The position numbers and the translations under genes are program-made. The notes under the pieces are model-generated. The model was not told where the DNA came from and did no database searches. It was given only the letters and a program-made list of their open reading frames with translations. Positions 11,535 through 23,839 of a DNA stretch of 64,000 bases are shown one piece after another. Positions within the stretch are counted from its first letter, which is position 1, and each line of letters begins with the position of its first letter. The DNA is taken from positions 3,903,722-3,967,721 of the forward strand of contig JACTAT010000016.1 in NCBI GenBank assembly GCA_014526335.1, in the 5' to 3' direction. The DNA is from Chrysaora quinquecirrha (Eukaryota; Cnidaria; Scyphozoa; Semaeostomeae; Pelagiidae).

Positions 11535-12458
11535 ATGGAGAATATCTCGAAAAAACATTTACTAACGGAGATTAATATCTCCGATATCGTTTTGAATTGG
11601 CTTAGAGAAGATACCCCAAGCTATGATTACGGAGGATTCGTCGTTGGGGACCGTCTAGAGAAGGCCGTGTTACTGTGCAAATCAGCCGGCGTTTTGAGCG
11701 GCGTGCCATTTTTTGATGCAATTTTCAAACACCTCGATTGCCAAGTTGACTGGCTTTACGAAGAAGGCACGAACTTGCAGCCTGTGTGTCCAGTTGCATA
11801 CGTGCACGGAAAAGTTAAGAATATTCTTCAAGGCGAACGGGTTGCATTGAATATGCTAACGAGATCGTGTGGCATATCTACGAAATGCTCCCAGCTAAAT
11901 GCTTTGAAAACAAAGTCGAGTTGGCATGGAGAAATCGCAGGCACTAGAAAAACAACTCCTGGTTTTAGGCTTGTCGAAAAGTACGCTCTTCTTGTCGGTG
12001 GTGCTTCAACCCACAGATACGATTTGTCATCAATGGTCATGCTCAAAGATAACCATATTTGGTCAGTGGGGGATGTGGGGGCTGCTGTTAAAAAGGCAAG
12101 GGAGGTGTGTGGGTTTGCCTTGAAAATCGAAGTTGAATGCAGGACAATTGAAGAGGCGAAGGCTGCAGCAGCTGCCAGTGCGGAGGTGATCATGCTTGAT
12201 AATTTTGACCCAAAGGCATTGCATAGTGCTGCGGCTGAATTGAAAGCATGCTACCCCCACATTATTACTGAAGCAAGTGGGGGCATAACCCCAGGTACGA
12301 TCCATGAGTATATGGGACCTAATATTGATGTCATATCTATGGGTAGTCTAACACAAGGTTACCCAGTGGTTGACTTCTCTCTGAAAATCCTGAAAGAAGG
12401 AAAGGACCCTACAAACCCGAAAGTGATGGAAAACGGAATGAATGGTGTCACTCACTAA
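11535..12458 (+). CDS. QPRT: Nicotinate-nucleotide pyrophosphorylase (quinolinate phosphoribosyltransferase)
   Basis: A single uninterrupted 307-residue ORF, near the family's usual length of about 297. The enzyme converts quinolinate and PRPP to nicotinate mononucleotide, CO2 and pyrophosphate, the entry step of de novo NAD synthesis from tryptophan; it is cytosolic and normally a hexamer. Active-site motifs are complete: R110 in [10 protein letters not shown], the GTRKTTPG loop at 136-143 (R138, K139), HR at 160-161, K171 in MLKDNH, E201 in KIEVEC, D222 in MLDNF, and SGG at 248-250 for phosphate binding. The start has an adenine-rich context (caaaATGg). No signal peptide is visible. The vertebrate gene has introns; this one has none in the coding part. 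It lies head-to-head with OS9. Function is assigned by family; the reaction is not tested here. Confidence 0.97.
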   Translation: MENISKKHLLTEINISDIVLNWLREDTPSYDYGGFVVGDRLEKAVLLCKSAGVLSGVPFFDAIFKHLDCQVDWLYEEGTNLQPVCPVAYVHGKVKNILQGERVALNMLTRSCGISTKCSQLNALKTKSSWHGEIAGTRKTTPGFRLVEKYALLVGGASTHRYDLSSMVMLKDNHIWSVGDVGAAVKKAREVCGFALKIEVECRTIEEAKAAAAASAEVIMLDNFDPKALHSAAAELKACYPHIITEASGGITPGTIHEYMGPNIDVISMGSLTQGYPVVDFSLKILKEGKDPTNPKVMENGMNGVTH

Positions 12459-12625
12459 ACCGTATGGTACTTCTAAATGCCAATGAATAATTTTTCGTGG
12501 ACTCGGTTTTAATAGCTTATTCTAAGGAATGTGAAATTCATGAACTGTAATATCATCAGTGTTTTAGCAATTATATATTTTTTATTTATATGTATTGTAG
12601 TGTATCGTAATCGCATATGTTATCC

Positions 12626-12631
12626 AATAAA
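12626..12631 (+). terminator. QPRT polyadenylation signal AATAAA
   Basis: AATAAA lies about 170 bases after the QPRT stop codon, in AT-rich sequence that fits a short 3' untranslated region. Confidence 0.6.
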
Positions 12632-13349
12632 AGCGATAAAGTTCTGAGTAAAAATTTCTTTAGTGATACAAAGAGGGAGCTATTAAACGAGATTAAGCTG
12701 CATTATTCCTTAACTTGCAAAGCGGAATGGTTAACTATCAATTGGAACATGATATATTCAAGTGTGCTTCTTGAGTAAAGACAAGATGTGTGTATTTTCT
12801 AAAGTAAACTCATCTGCACGCAGGCTACACTCATCTTTGATTCTCTGACAATCTAGCGAAGGAGTCCGGTCAGTATCAGCATGAAAAGTTTGTTCAACTT
12901 TTCCAAACTCAAGTCTTACTGAAAGATTCTTGGAATCCAAAACAGATTCGCCTGAATGAAGCTTTTGGCGAACGTTTAGCGATTCTTAAGTTTTGAACGC
13001 AAGAAAAAACATCAAGATGAAATTCAAACGATTATTACTCACAATTTCAGTCTTGGAAAACATTGAAAACTCAACAAAAAAGAATTAAAAAAAAAAAGAT
13101 TTAAATGTCACTATGAATTACTTAGTTACGTAGTCTATTTACTGTCTTTATGCTTTATTTGCTGCGGCCAATGGCGTGCCACCAATCTCTGGCTTGCTAT
13201 GCTGGAAGGATGGTCTTGCCATTATCGGTACCTCCGTTTGTGACATCGACTTAGAGACTTCTTTCCTATGACGTGTAATAAATAAATCAGATTCGATAAA
13301 CAGATTAAGTTGCCTTTGTATCCCTGTATCCGTTCTCCCGCTTAAATAC

Positions 13350-13517
13350 GACTGAAGGTGAAAGTGAAATGGTGTTTTAGCGCAAGTTGCTTGGGATCTC
13401 AGTAGTAGGCTATCTAATCCAAACCCTTGCTATGGCGCTACCGTGGCAGGGCTCGAACCCTGACCACACTGAGCTCCTGACACAATGAGTCAGCTGGATT
13501 AAACTGCGACGCCCAGC
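13350..13517 (-). mobile_element. SINE A copy
   Basis: Full-looking minus-strand copy: gtgaaatggtgttttagcgc at one end, then box B (ggctcgaaccctg) and the tRNA-like head. Confidence 0.75.
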
Positions 13518-13936
13518 ACCTTCAAAATTCAACTACTCTTGCCTAATTGCTGGAAGGTTGCTATAAGTGATGAAGTTAGAAGTTCAAAGCAGTATCTGGG
13601 ATTGGACATGCGAGGGGTTGGAATTCGAGTATTCGCATCAGTGCGCCAACAATTTCGCAAACTCCATGCCGGGTTGCTCCGGCGCAGGGTACACGGATTC
13701 AACTATTTCCTAAGAGCAATGTCTATTTCATAATTTGATGTCAAAAGCATCATTCCCCATCATTCCTTTTGACTGGCGAAAAGTGTGGCATGTTTATGTT
13801 TCATGTCTATTCAGCCCCTTTCTCTACCCATAATGATCTCTTATGAGGGGCCCCAAGAATCTCCAAATCGGAAAAGCTCTCTCTTTAAAGACAAAATACT
13901 GCAGAAGAAGTAGCTATTTAAGAGCTAATAACATGC

Positions 13937-16900
13937 TTACTGTTTAAGGGGAGGCAAGTGTTCCAGTCTTCCTTTATAGATATGGCCATCTCGTCCCATA
14001 ACATCGCCTTCAATAATAGGCTCAGCTGGTTGTTCAATTGGAAGAGTCTCATCTCGGCAAATCATAGTTGCTTTGATCATGCCACGCTTCTGTGGATCAA
14101 GCAACGTATGAGAGCCACCACAGGACCGTGAAGTTCTTGCTGCAAAATCATCCAGGTCGTGTGCTCCGCTGAAAAATAAGTAGTCAAAATATGATTCAAA
14201 ATTACGTATTTTGCCGCTGGAGTTAACACCCGCTTGCTTCTTCTCTATGAGCGGTTCGCTTTATCAACTTTCTGTTAAGAGCTTAGGTTTGAAAATGGCT
14301 GGGGAGCCTTTCCGTGATTTTGTGCCAGGGAACAGGATATCATTTTAGCGGGCTCCCTGCATTTTAGCGATTTAACTCCCGTTCAGTGTATATCTTTAAA
14401 GGAGAATTCTTTCCGACGGGGTCGGGTGTAAACTTATGAAAGCGCACTCTTCGCAGAATAATTTTTGACACTTGAGTCCGACAGGGTTATTTACAGGGGA
14501 AAAATGCTTTAAGACAGGGTAATCATAAATCCTTGAAATGTTTAGCAAAATAGATCTTGGTATAGCATTTACTAGAAACAGCTGGCGTGGTTAGACATTC
14601 AGCAGACGATTGACTTGTCTAGGTTCAAATCTCGTTGGCATCACGTCACATGAATGATTATGCTCATAGTCAACTCAGTTTTCTATCCTTGGTGGTTTGG
14701 TTAATTCAGGGGTGTAGAGCTGGGGTGTCGCTGAACAGAATACGGATATATTTTCTTCTGTCTTGTGGTTGGGGAAGGCTGAGACTCCCTAACAATAAAT
14801 AGAAAATGGTTGCTTTTTTAGAATTTGAAGTTGATTTTTGGTCAATTTTCAAATTTGAGTCCACCTACAGCCTTACTTGTAATTTTGCTAGCTCAACGAA
14901 CGCCAATGGGTAAATCAGTACGAAGGGTATTTTTGTAGGCTATACTGGCACGTTGGGTCATAAGTGGAAGATGCTATGGGGGGTGCTATGCAGCCGTCAA
15001 CCAGAATAAACGAAATAGCTTTCCTGGCTTCCCAAACGTCACATTACAGCGCCTTCAAAGACGACAAATTGCACTTACCATAATCTCAATAACTGTTTCT
15101 GCAATCTTTCTCTTTCATGGGCCAATTCAAATCGATCTTTATTACTCCCATCTCCCCGCATGTGCTTTCTGATCTGCTCCAGCTCAAATGTCGTATACGG
15201 CCTAATCGCTCGTGAGCCCGGCAGCGCTTGGCTGACAGGCAATGAAGGTATTGCATCATCTTGTAGTAATTCCAGTGGTCGATCGCATGAAATACAATGA
15301 AATTTACGCAGAAGAGGTTTACGGAATCCGGCAGCTGCGTCATCCGGCAGAATCGGCTCCGGAGCTTTCACTTTGACGCTTTTCAATCGCTTTTCGATGT
15401 ATTCTTTCAGCTTGTGTAGATCTTCCCGGTCAAGCTTCTGCTCAAATCTGCCGTCAATCTTGATGAGAAATTGCTTGAGAACGGTATCCTGAAACAAAAT
15501 GGAAAAGTTTCCAAAAAGGAGGTTTAGGGACAGATGCTAATTGCATGTATTTGCCTTGAATGGCGAACACTAGCATAGATTTTTTCAAGAGTGACATACC
15601 ACAATAGATAGGATTAGAGCCTGGACTGCATGACCACAGAGCCAATGACGTTTTCATTGAGCTATACAACTCAGTGAAATCGCCAAACAACTCCCCAAGT
15701 CATACAACTCGACGGCTTTCCTCCCGTTTGATTTTTGTGTTTCGGCTGTGTTGAGTCAACTTCAGCACCATACATTCTTTCATATATTTCTCATGAATAG
15801 CGAACACCAGGATACATAGTTCTATAGAAACGTCGTTGGCTCTCTGGTCAAGACTTATTGTGGTATGCTACTTGTGTACAATATGATTTCGTGTTTACGC
15901 TTGCACGAGGATTTTACGTACATGGGCACAGTTGCTACATATAACTTTTCGAATTTCAGCTATATAAAAGATTCACAGGCCCTGCCCAAACGATCAAACA
16001 TTGATATCCAAACATGTGAAATTTTGCTTGCCGAACAAAATTTTTCGCCATTTTGCTTTCGCCAGTTAGCAAAAATTGCGTGTAAAAAGCTGTTTGCATA
16101 GGACAAGCCAATAATCTCTCTAAATTTTGTAAAACCATTGCTAAGCAATTTTTGCTTAGCAAGCGAAGTTTTTCAAAGTTGCAAGATGGCAAAACATTGC
16201 TTGGAAAACAAATCCCAAATGTTTGATAAAAAATGTTTGATCGTTTGACCAGTACATAATTACAGGTACAGCCAGGCCATCGAAAGGCAGAGCGGACTCT
16301 GAGCTAGTTATCCCATCGGTCCTAAGAAGGTTTTAGGGTGGAGCATTAAGGGAACTTTCATTTTTAAGGACTCCTACACAACCCGGGCCGCGGGCCTGAT
16401 CCTGCTGGACCCCCTCTCGACCGTTCTGAATACATCTTCTTGCATATGAAACATTATTCTTTGTGCAATGTTTCGGTAAGCAACACAAACCCTTACCTGT
16501 CCTTCAACCCTTTGGAGAGTATCCTGCAGACTGCGATCAAGATGCCCTAGGCCAGAATCAAATTGATCTTGGGATATTTTGTCTCTGAGTTCAGACTTTT
16601 CAGCTTTTGAAGACAGCATCTCTTCCAGATAGTCTTTGTCGATTTTAGTAGCCTAAGATGAGTGAAATGGTGAAGAAAAAAATATAGCAAGGAAAAATTA
16701 CGAAGTATTATTATTACAAAAGCTAAAACTCTTGTTAAAATGGTTTGGAACATTGTTTCAATGTCGCATGATTTTTAAACAGTGTACAGTTCAACTCTCT
16801 TTTTGCAAGCATCAAGGAGTAATAAATAATACGATTCTACATATATCTTCTAAATATCGTACACCCTCTATACACGAGGGTGTATGATAATTGGAAAATT

Positions 16901-19900
16901 AGTTAAAGTTAGTATGCAACAAATTACCAACTATGCGCCAACCCCTGTTGCATCAGAAATCTAGATTGAGCAAGACATTGTGCCGGCGCTTTCGCTTTCG
17001 GAACGGAGCTTTTCGAAGACGCTCTCCAGATAGACGGGGAAACGGAAAACGCAACTTTTCGAAAACGACAACGTTACGCGCTCAATTTCAACAAAACAAT
17101 GTTCAAAATCGCTGACATCTGACAATATGATGATTACTCCGCTTTCAATGCCCCCGAAGGAGCTATCGACTTCTGCCGGCAATTTTTCCGTTACCGTGTG
17201 GACAGAGAGGTTCTTGAAAATGCACATCGTGCAGATGCAGATTTTTTCGAAAACGGGTAAAAAGTTCGCGTTTTCAAAAATATATGTTTACATGTGGGCA
17301 AGATCCAAGATAGCTTTCTTCAAATTTGAGGAAAAAACATCCTTTGAAGGAAATTTTAGGTATTGGTGTCACAATAGTTTTAATAAGCATTTCACCTCTA
17401 TCTAATAAGCATCTGGTGTACACTTATTTTTTTAATAAGCAACCGCTCAACAAGTAACTAGGGCTGAACTGACCTTAATATTAAGCAACTTGAGGGCTCA
17501 ATTGAATACTGTAAGCAACTAAGAAGTCAAACAACCAAGCTTATATATTCTTTCTTGTTGTTAGGAAACTATTCGTTCTTATGTTTTGAATTTTGAAGTT
17601 CGTTATTAACGTTTTTCCACATACTGTCTTCCAAACGTCGCGTTGTAGGGCCTAACAGTTGACGATTTTGACCCGCGAAGTAAGGGGTAGTTGTTAAGTA
17701 CAAAAAATGTTAAGCAACTTTTAAGCAACTTTGAGGGCTGAAATGTCTAAAATTTTAAGCAACTTTGAGGGCTAAACGAAAGTCAAGTTGCTTATTAAAA
17801 AAAAGTGTACTGGAAACTACAAATGATCAAAAAGAAGCTACTCGTGACTCAGTTTGTTACCTTGAGGTTTTCAGTCACGTCATCCAGTAAGATTATCTTG
17901 TCATTTGCCTTGTTCAGTTCTTTATTGGCTTGATGTATCTCTTTTTCAATCAGATTGTGCTGTTCATTTAGGCCATTCATTTGAGCTCGCAACTTTGTTA
18001 TTGAATCCGGGTCAACTTGAGGTGTCTGTTGCACGCCGGTGCCTGGAAAACATTGAGATTGAGGTTTTTTAAGAGCAGTATTGATTAGATCAAGACCACG
18101 GCAGTTGAGAAAATGAAAGTAAAGACCAAAAGGAATGTAGATCTTCATCAAGAAAATTATAAAAATCATAAAGCTAAAGAGAATCATGAAAACTAAGAAG
18201 ATGAAGAAGAATATTAACGATTGAGAGGTTGAAAACAATCAATATAATAACGAACATAAAAAGCAGATGACATAAAGAAGATCAAGAAGACTATGGAGAT
18301 CAACAAAGTAAATATCATACAGGTGAAAAGAAATCTCAATAGATTGGTAGCGTACAGATAAAGGCGTTTACAAAAACGTGAAGATCAAGAAGGTCTTGAA
18401 AGTTAGAAGGGTGACGAGGATCGAGAAGATCAACAAGGTCAAGAAGATTGTGATGTTGAAGGATGCAGATCAATGAAGATCAAGGAGATACAGTAGATAA
18501 AGAAGATTAGAGAGATGAAAAAGATCACGAAGATCAAGAAGATATTTAAGAAGATCAAGAAGATTATGACGATCAGGAAATCATGAAGATCAAGAATAGA
18601 GAAGAAGATCTAGATCAACATCAGGACCGAGACCAAAAACATGAAGATCATGAAGACCAGAAAGGAAATGAAGATCAGCAACACCAGTTAAATCTAGAAT
18701 GCGAAGAAGATCTAGAAGATCATAAGAAATTAAGAATGATGAGGAAGATCTAGACAAATATGAAGAATAATAAGAACATAAAGAGAATGAAGACGAATAA
18801 ACATGATTATGAAGATCAGGAATATTAAGAAGACCAGGGAAGTGTACAACATCAAAGAAAGAAGATTTTATGAAAGATGATGACATGATGAGAATAAAGG
18901 AAGATCAAGAAGACATTCATTGAGAGGAAAATGGAGAGGAGTGGAAAGAAGACTTGGAAGAGTCAGAGATGTAGTCGACAATGAATGAAGAAGTGCAAAA
19001 AAGTTATAAAAATAGCTTTTACCAAGTTTTGTGAAAACCGTATCAGTGAGGGATTCCAACTGCTTTTCAACTTGGGCAACATTTTTGATAATTGATCCTT
19101 GTTCCTTGGAATTATATTCTGATGAAATCTTCACGTTGTTGCTTTCTTCGGAAATATCATCCAGCCTCTGTTTGATGGCATCAACCTCTTTCTCCCCAAC
19201 TTGCAATTTCTCAATCTCTTTCGCAAGTAGCGCAATCTCGTTTCTAAGCTGGTCAATGAAGTCTTGGTCTTGTTTGTCAGATTTTAAATCGAGAGCGGAT
19301 TTGATATTCTCCAGTTCTTCGTTCAAAACGCTTCCAGTTTCTTCCAGTTGGACTATTCTGTTGATCATCTCTTGGAACAGCTTCGTGCGGGACTCTCTGC
19401 GTTTCGGCGGTTGTTCTGCGTTTGCTACGTTGCCAACACTTTTTGAGCTTGGAGGCTGAGCTGCTATTTTCTCTTCAATCATAGCTTCTACTACTGAGGT
19501 GGAACAGAATTCTCTTATATCGTCTTTCATCGCAGCTTTCTTGATTGATGATTCATGATCTTGAAGAACCTTTGATAACTTGACTAGCTGTTCGTTGTAG
19601 GCATCAAAATCTGCATTATTATCGTCACTCTGAAAAAGTCATTATTGTAAATTAGAATCACGTTGAAAGCTGTGAATACAGCAAACCTTGAAGTTGCTGT
19701 AGCATCGTGGTCTAATCCAGCTTGCTCGTCGTAACAGAAGCTCAGCAAGGTTGGGCTTTGAGTCCCAACTATGGTAGCGTCGCAGCTAACCGAGAGGTGG
19801 TGTGGCGGCGTGGTGAAGGCGTTCTGCTCACGATCGTACGGTCGTGGGTTCGAATCTCGTCGGGACCACTTTCCCCAAGCCTACAGTCAACTCAGATGTC

Positions 19901-22091
19901 CATCCTTCCGAGGTCGGTAAATGAGTACCCAGGGTATTCGTTCTAGAATACCAGTCTGGGGGCACAAGCTGCAGGTCCACATCAGCTGTATAGCTGCCAT
20001 AACCTCTGACCTGCGTTAACAAATAAAGATTGCTTGCTTGCTTGCTTGCAGCCAGAGTGGAGGTCTCGATTAGTTGACCTAATATTGAGATTCTAGCGAC
20101 TGGCGCTTAATACACCATTTCACATATAAAACCAGAAATAAAACCGTTAGGAATCCTGGTTGCAAAAGTTATTGATTAAAAGCTATCTCTGTCCTCAGTG
20201 CTCTGATTCTGAAACGTCTAAAATAGGTAACAATTCCTTCGTTTAAGTTAATGCATTTGCTGAATCAAAGGGAGTAATTTTGTTCACGAGATTGATACAC
20301 TGGTACTCTTACAGGTACTTAATTGATAAGGGGTGGGAATAGGCTGGGGTTGAAATAGGTTGCTTCATTGATAGATGGAGAAAACGAGCCTGTGGATGAA
20401 AAATGAATCTCGTCTGTTATCTTATAAAGGTCCAAGATGTAAGTTCCCTAGGGGAGCAGTGGTCCACCGAGCATAGTATTGTTACAGGAAAACACAGCAC
20501 AAGATCAAGTACGAACAGCTAGTCTATATCAAACAAAAGATCAAATAAATCTTACTTTGATTGCTGTCTCAATAATAACCGGACTTGGCTTTCTAGAAGC
20601 TTCTTTTAGTTCTTCCAAGGACTTGATAGCATCCTTTAGATCGATGACGTCAGATGATACACCATCAATGAGATTGGTCATGCCTTGAATTGTAGCCTCA
20701 GCAGCTTCAAGCCTGCGGTTGACGTTTAGGACATGCCACATATCGCCAGCAGGAGTTTTGCTATCACGACGATCAAGTGATCTAAAAGTACAACAAATTA
20801 ATCCGTCAATCAATCAATCAATCAATTAATCAATTAATCAACCAATCAATCAATCAACCAATCAATAAAACAATCAAACAATTCATCAATCAAACAATCA
20901 ATCAATCAATCAATTAATCAATCAACCTATCAATCAATCAACCAACCAATCAATCAAACAATCAAACAATTCATCAATCAGACAATCAATCAATCAATCA
21001 ATTAATCAATCAACCTATCAATCAATCAACCAACCAATCAATCAAACAATCAAACAATTAATCAATCAAACAAGCAATAAATCAGTCTATCAATCTATCA
21101 ATCAATCAAGTTCTTACAGACAGTCAATCAAACAATCACAACCAATCAATTAAATCAATTAATTTTATTCGTAATTTAAAAGTCTTATAGTCTAATACTG
21201 TACATGGGTGAAACAAGACACAAGAAAAACTGAGAATATTCAGCTTATGGCTCGTAATTTTATTGAACTATCAAGCTCGGGTTGGAACCCGTTTTAAAAA
21301 GAGACAAAAGGTGCTGAAGATTGTATAATGCTGCTCTCTGTTTTTAAGCGAAAGCTCGGAGAACTTCCCGCAGATTTTAAAACGAGCATCTTATCTTATC
21401 GTCTGTAAGACTTAGGTCAAATTCAAGAAGCACAGCGCAATATGAACTTAGAAGGGCTAGGGTGGTTGACTATGGAATATGATAATCTACGATAAAAACG
21501 TTTCACTCGGTAAAAACGTTTGAAAAAATATTCCCTCGAAGATCGCTTACCTATTTACAAGAATAAAATCATGATTACTGGCTCCAGGGCCCTCGTTGGA
21601 ATTGCCAAACTGCGACATTTTTCTCTCCGAAAAGCCAGCGCTGACGTTGGACGCCCGTCTGGTAGACGATCCACGCATTGGCAAATTCGGTGAAACCGGG
21701 GCCATCTCTCTTCGGCTAACTGGTCGCGACTTCTCTCGCTTTTCAGCGTTCGGCGAGTTCTCATCTTCAGAGCTTCGGTCGCTCTTGTCGCCTCTTTCGC
21801 CTTGTTCCTTTGCTCCACCCGATTCTTCACTGCTCTGCGAATCGACGATAGTCAGTATCTGTCCTTCACTTTTTCTTCCTGCAAATCAGGCAAGGGCGTT
21901 GAATGCCCTGACAGCGCCTGTACTCTGAATTCAGTTTCCTCAGCGCCACTTCCAGAGAGCTTTTTCGCGATTCCCAAATGCTTTAAGATCTCGTTCAATA
22001 ATTCAAAAAGATAGTTAAAATTCACTGCCCCAATTTCAGGGGTGCCTAAAGCACAGCTTAGTAGTTCTTCTAAAGTGTGATTAGAAGACAT
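13937..22091 (-). CDS. QRICH2: QRICH2-like DUF4795 coiled-coil protein, 8 exons
   Basis: Exons (minus): 22091-21551, 20781-20556, 19629-19023, 18042-17861, 16652-16497, 15488-15079, 14168-13937 (the first may be two exons). All splice sites are GT-AG and phases agree, giving about 784 residues with one base restored at a five-A run (21870-21874), or about 762 if a 65-base intron GTACAG...GGACAG is used instead. The N-terminus (MSSNHTLEELLSCALGTPEI, then GAVNF) is the family's start. A Ser/Glu-rich linker follows, then long coiled coils (about 185-620), then the DUF4795 marks: CISC (C636, C639), SCGGSHT (C724) and GRDGHIYKGR near the end. In mammals QRICH2 is needed to build the sperm flagellum. 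The long Gln-rich repeats of mammalian QRICH2 are absent. C16orf96-type proteins share the same domain, so the exact orthologue is uncertain. ATG 22091 follows an in-frame stop upstream. Confidence 0.88.
14588..14935 (+). mobile_element. SINE B-like copy in the final QRICH2 intron
   Basis: A tRNA-like head (GGCGTGGTTAGAC, GGTTCAAATCT) is followed by a gtcaactcag...tatcctt body shared with the SINE at 19795-20049. Confidence 0.5.
15978..16252. mobile_element. Harbinger-type MITE copy (GGCC...CAAAC family)
   Basis: Begins GGCCCTGCCCAAACGATC and ends near GATCGTTTGACC, with the same internal AAACATT palindromes as the element at 8645. The target duplication is not clear. Confidence 0.6.
17419..17809. 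mobile_element. MITE with TACAC...AATAAGCAAC inverted ends
   Basis: Inverted ends run TACACTTATTTTTTTAATAA then GCAACC, with the mirror at the right. Inside, TTAAGCAACTT is repeated several times. A second copy lies at 46326-46700, over 80% alike by eye. Confidence 0.8.
18245..18900 (+). repeat. Purine-rich (AAGATC/GAAGAT)n tract in QRICH2 intron
   Basis: A degenerate purine-rich array of AGATCAAGAAGAT motifs between the exons at 17861-18042 and 19023-19629; the ORF through it on the minus strand is intron. Confidence 0.8.
19697..20130 (+). mobile_element. SINE A copy split by a SINE B insertion
   Basis: SINE A sequence runs 19697-19790, is interrupted, and resumes at about 20050 (aggtctcgattagttgacct) to 20130. 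Comparison with the whole copy at 30003-30190 shows that the two parts join. Confidence 0.75.
19795..20049 (+). mobile_element. SINE B copy with (GCTT)n tail
   Basis: tRNA-like head with box A-like (gtggcggcgtggtgaagg) and box B (GGGTTCGAATC), a body with gtcaactcagatgtcc, then aacaaataaag and a (TTGC)n tail. It sits inside a SINE A copy with GCAGC at both edges, possibly the target duplication. Confidence 0.75.
20805..21120 (+). repeat. (CAAT)n tetranucleotide array in QRICH2 intron
   Basis: CAAT/ATCA units with higher-order blocks of about 100 bases repeated twice, between the exons at 20556-20781 and 21551. Confidence 0.95.
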
Positions 22092-22624
22092 TTTCAAGCC
22101 TTTCTCGATTCAGAAAATTGGAATGTTTGGCAGGATTGATAGCAAGTAACAGATTACATGAGATTCGATTGTTTGATTCATGACGTCAGATTGATTTGAA
22201 GTGTTTGATTTCGACGTCAAATTTCATATGTAAAATTGATGGAAGTTTCACCCTGGACTTCCTATAAAGCCTTGAATTTGATAGCATTGAACGCTGTGTT
22301 TTCGGGGGGGGCTTCTGTGCTCGACTGACTATCAATCAACATGAACCCCGTGCAAAGAAGCAATGCGCATTGCTTTTCATTGCAATCAATAAAAGTTTCG
22401 GGTGTACAGCTCCGTATCAATGAAAGAACAGTATAATGAGCTGCAAATCAGAGCCGATTCTTTTCGCTGGCCTTCACCAGTTTTATGAAATGTGCCGTGC
22501 TCGAACTATCTTGAAAGAGGATTCTTTCAGCTACAGAAAAGCGTGTTCTCGGTAACGCGCGAAAAAATCTGTGTACTTTAGACTTGGGGCCACAGCGGCG
22601 TAAGTCAAAATTTAATGAAAACCT

Positions 22625-22745
22625 TAGCACTTAGGCCATTCAACTCAATGTTTTATGGTTGTTGCCGCTAAGTCTCTGTATTGCTCCTTACAGCTGATAG
22701 GTCACAAATAACAGAGGTTGAACTGTCCAACAAACACAACAACTA
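22625..22745. repeat. Dispersed repeat fragment (also 55-57 kb)
   Basis: Contains ttaggccattcaa-tcaatg and agtctctgtattgc-cctta blocks that recur at 55030-55490 and 56560-56830. Confidence 0.5.
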
Positions 22746-22769
22746 ACCCATCGAAAGCGAGAGACTGCA

Positions 22770-23122
22770 CAGGGACACCGGAGAGGGGGAGGCGCGGGGG
22801 GAGCCAGGCGCCCCTCTTGCCTTTTCTTAAAGGGGCAGAGGGCAAAAGTGCCCTTTCAATGTAAAATGATAATTGACTTTAAAAACGTTAAATACGATAT
22901 TTAGCCATTATTATGCACTTCGAAATGCGTACATGCGGAGAAAAAGCCTATAAAAACATGATTAATATTCGTAGAAATACTTTTGTTGCATTTTAAGCCA
23001 ATCTAAAGGGCGTGGACACAAAAATTTCCTGGGGGAGTACCACCAAACCACCTAATTTTTTATCTCAATTGCCCTTACGTTCCTGGTCGCCCCCTTGCCC
23101 TACCATCGCTCCGGCGTCCCTG
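22770..23122. mobile_element. Probable hAT-like MITE
   Basis: Ends CAGGGACACCGGAG and CTCCGGCGTCCCTG are inverted with one mismatch. No target duplication was seen, so the superfamily is a guess. Confidence 0.5.
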
Positions 23123-23728
23123 TTTTCGGGGGAAGAGGGGATTGAGTCAGCGAGTGTTGCCTGGTGAAAAAGCTCAAACTATGACGGGTGTTCCAAGTAA
23201 TGCAGTTAATTCTGGCAGCCATTGTAGCTGTTTATGCGCATTAAAACGTCTTGTGACTCCCTTTTGCATTTCAGCTCGATAAATCTACTACTTAACTACA
23301 CTACCAACACTTGCATACCTATATTGAATGTGGGGGCGGTTAGATAAGGGTATGGCTGAGCAAAATGCTACCCACGAAAATACATTAAAACGCAGTGGTT
23401 GCGTGTGGCAGAAGAATATTTTGTGATGATTGAAGACTTTCAAGTCTTTTTGGAAAGCTAATATAATAAGCAAAATGCATAGCCAAAATTCTTAAAGACC
23501 TTGAAAAGTTACGAAATTTGATAAAAATAATTTGATCATCAAAGAGCAATCATATTGCCTTTCATGGCAAAAGACGTAAGAATTCAATGCCAAACTTAAT
23601 TTGGATTGTGACATCACGATTAATGTCTGTGCAGTTAGAAAGGCTTGGGTGTTTCTATATGAAATGAAATAATAAACATAACGGTCAAATCGATTAGATT
23701 ATAGATTGGTAAAGAGTAAACAACTTAC

Positions 23729-23835
23729 GAGCAGAGACGCGCTGTCTGCAGCTGAAATACCTCCGGGATCTGACGCGCTCCCTAGCAGCGTCGTCTTTGG
23801 TAAAATCCTCTCTGTCAATCCTCTTGACCATCGAT
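23729..23835 (-). CDS. Possible orphan exon, function unknown
   Basis: A 107-base block between a clean acceptor (tatttttcag, ending at 23836) and a consensus donor (GTAAGT from 23728). Two frames are open: one reads a very basic peptide starting MVKRIDREDFTKDD, the other a Ser/Gly-rich one (ASDPGGISAADSAS). It lies 1.6 kb upstream of the QRICH2-like start codon on the same strand, so it may be a 5' untranslated exon of that gene or part of an unseen one. Confidence 0.3.
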
Positions 23836-23839
23836 CTGA

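Noticed and set aside
18590..18886. Minus-strand ORF of 98 residues (Ser/Leu/Asp-rich)
   Set aside because: Lies in the purine-rich QRICH2 intron between well-supported exons; no splice sites of its own.
19795..19875. Functional tRNA gene
   Set aside because: Box A and B are present but the stems do not pair properly and a SINE body and (TTGC)n tail follow. The same holds for the heads at 1868, 14588 and 25655.
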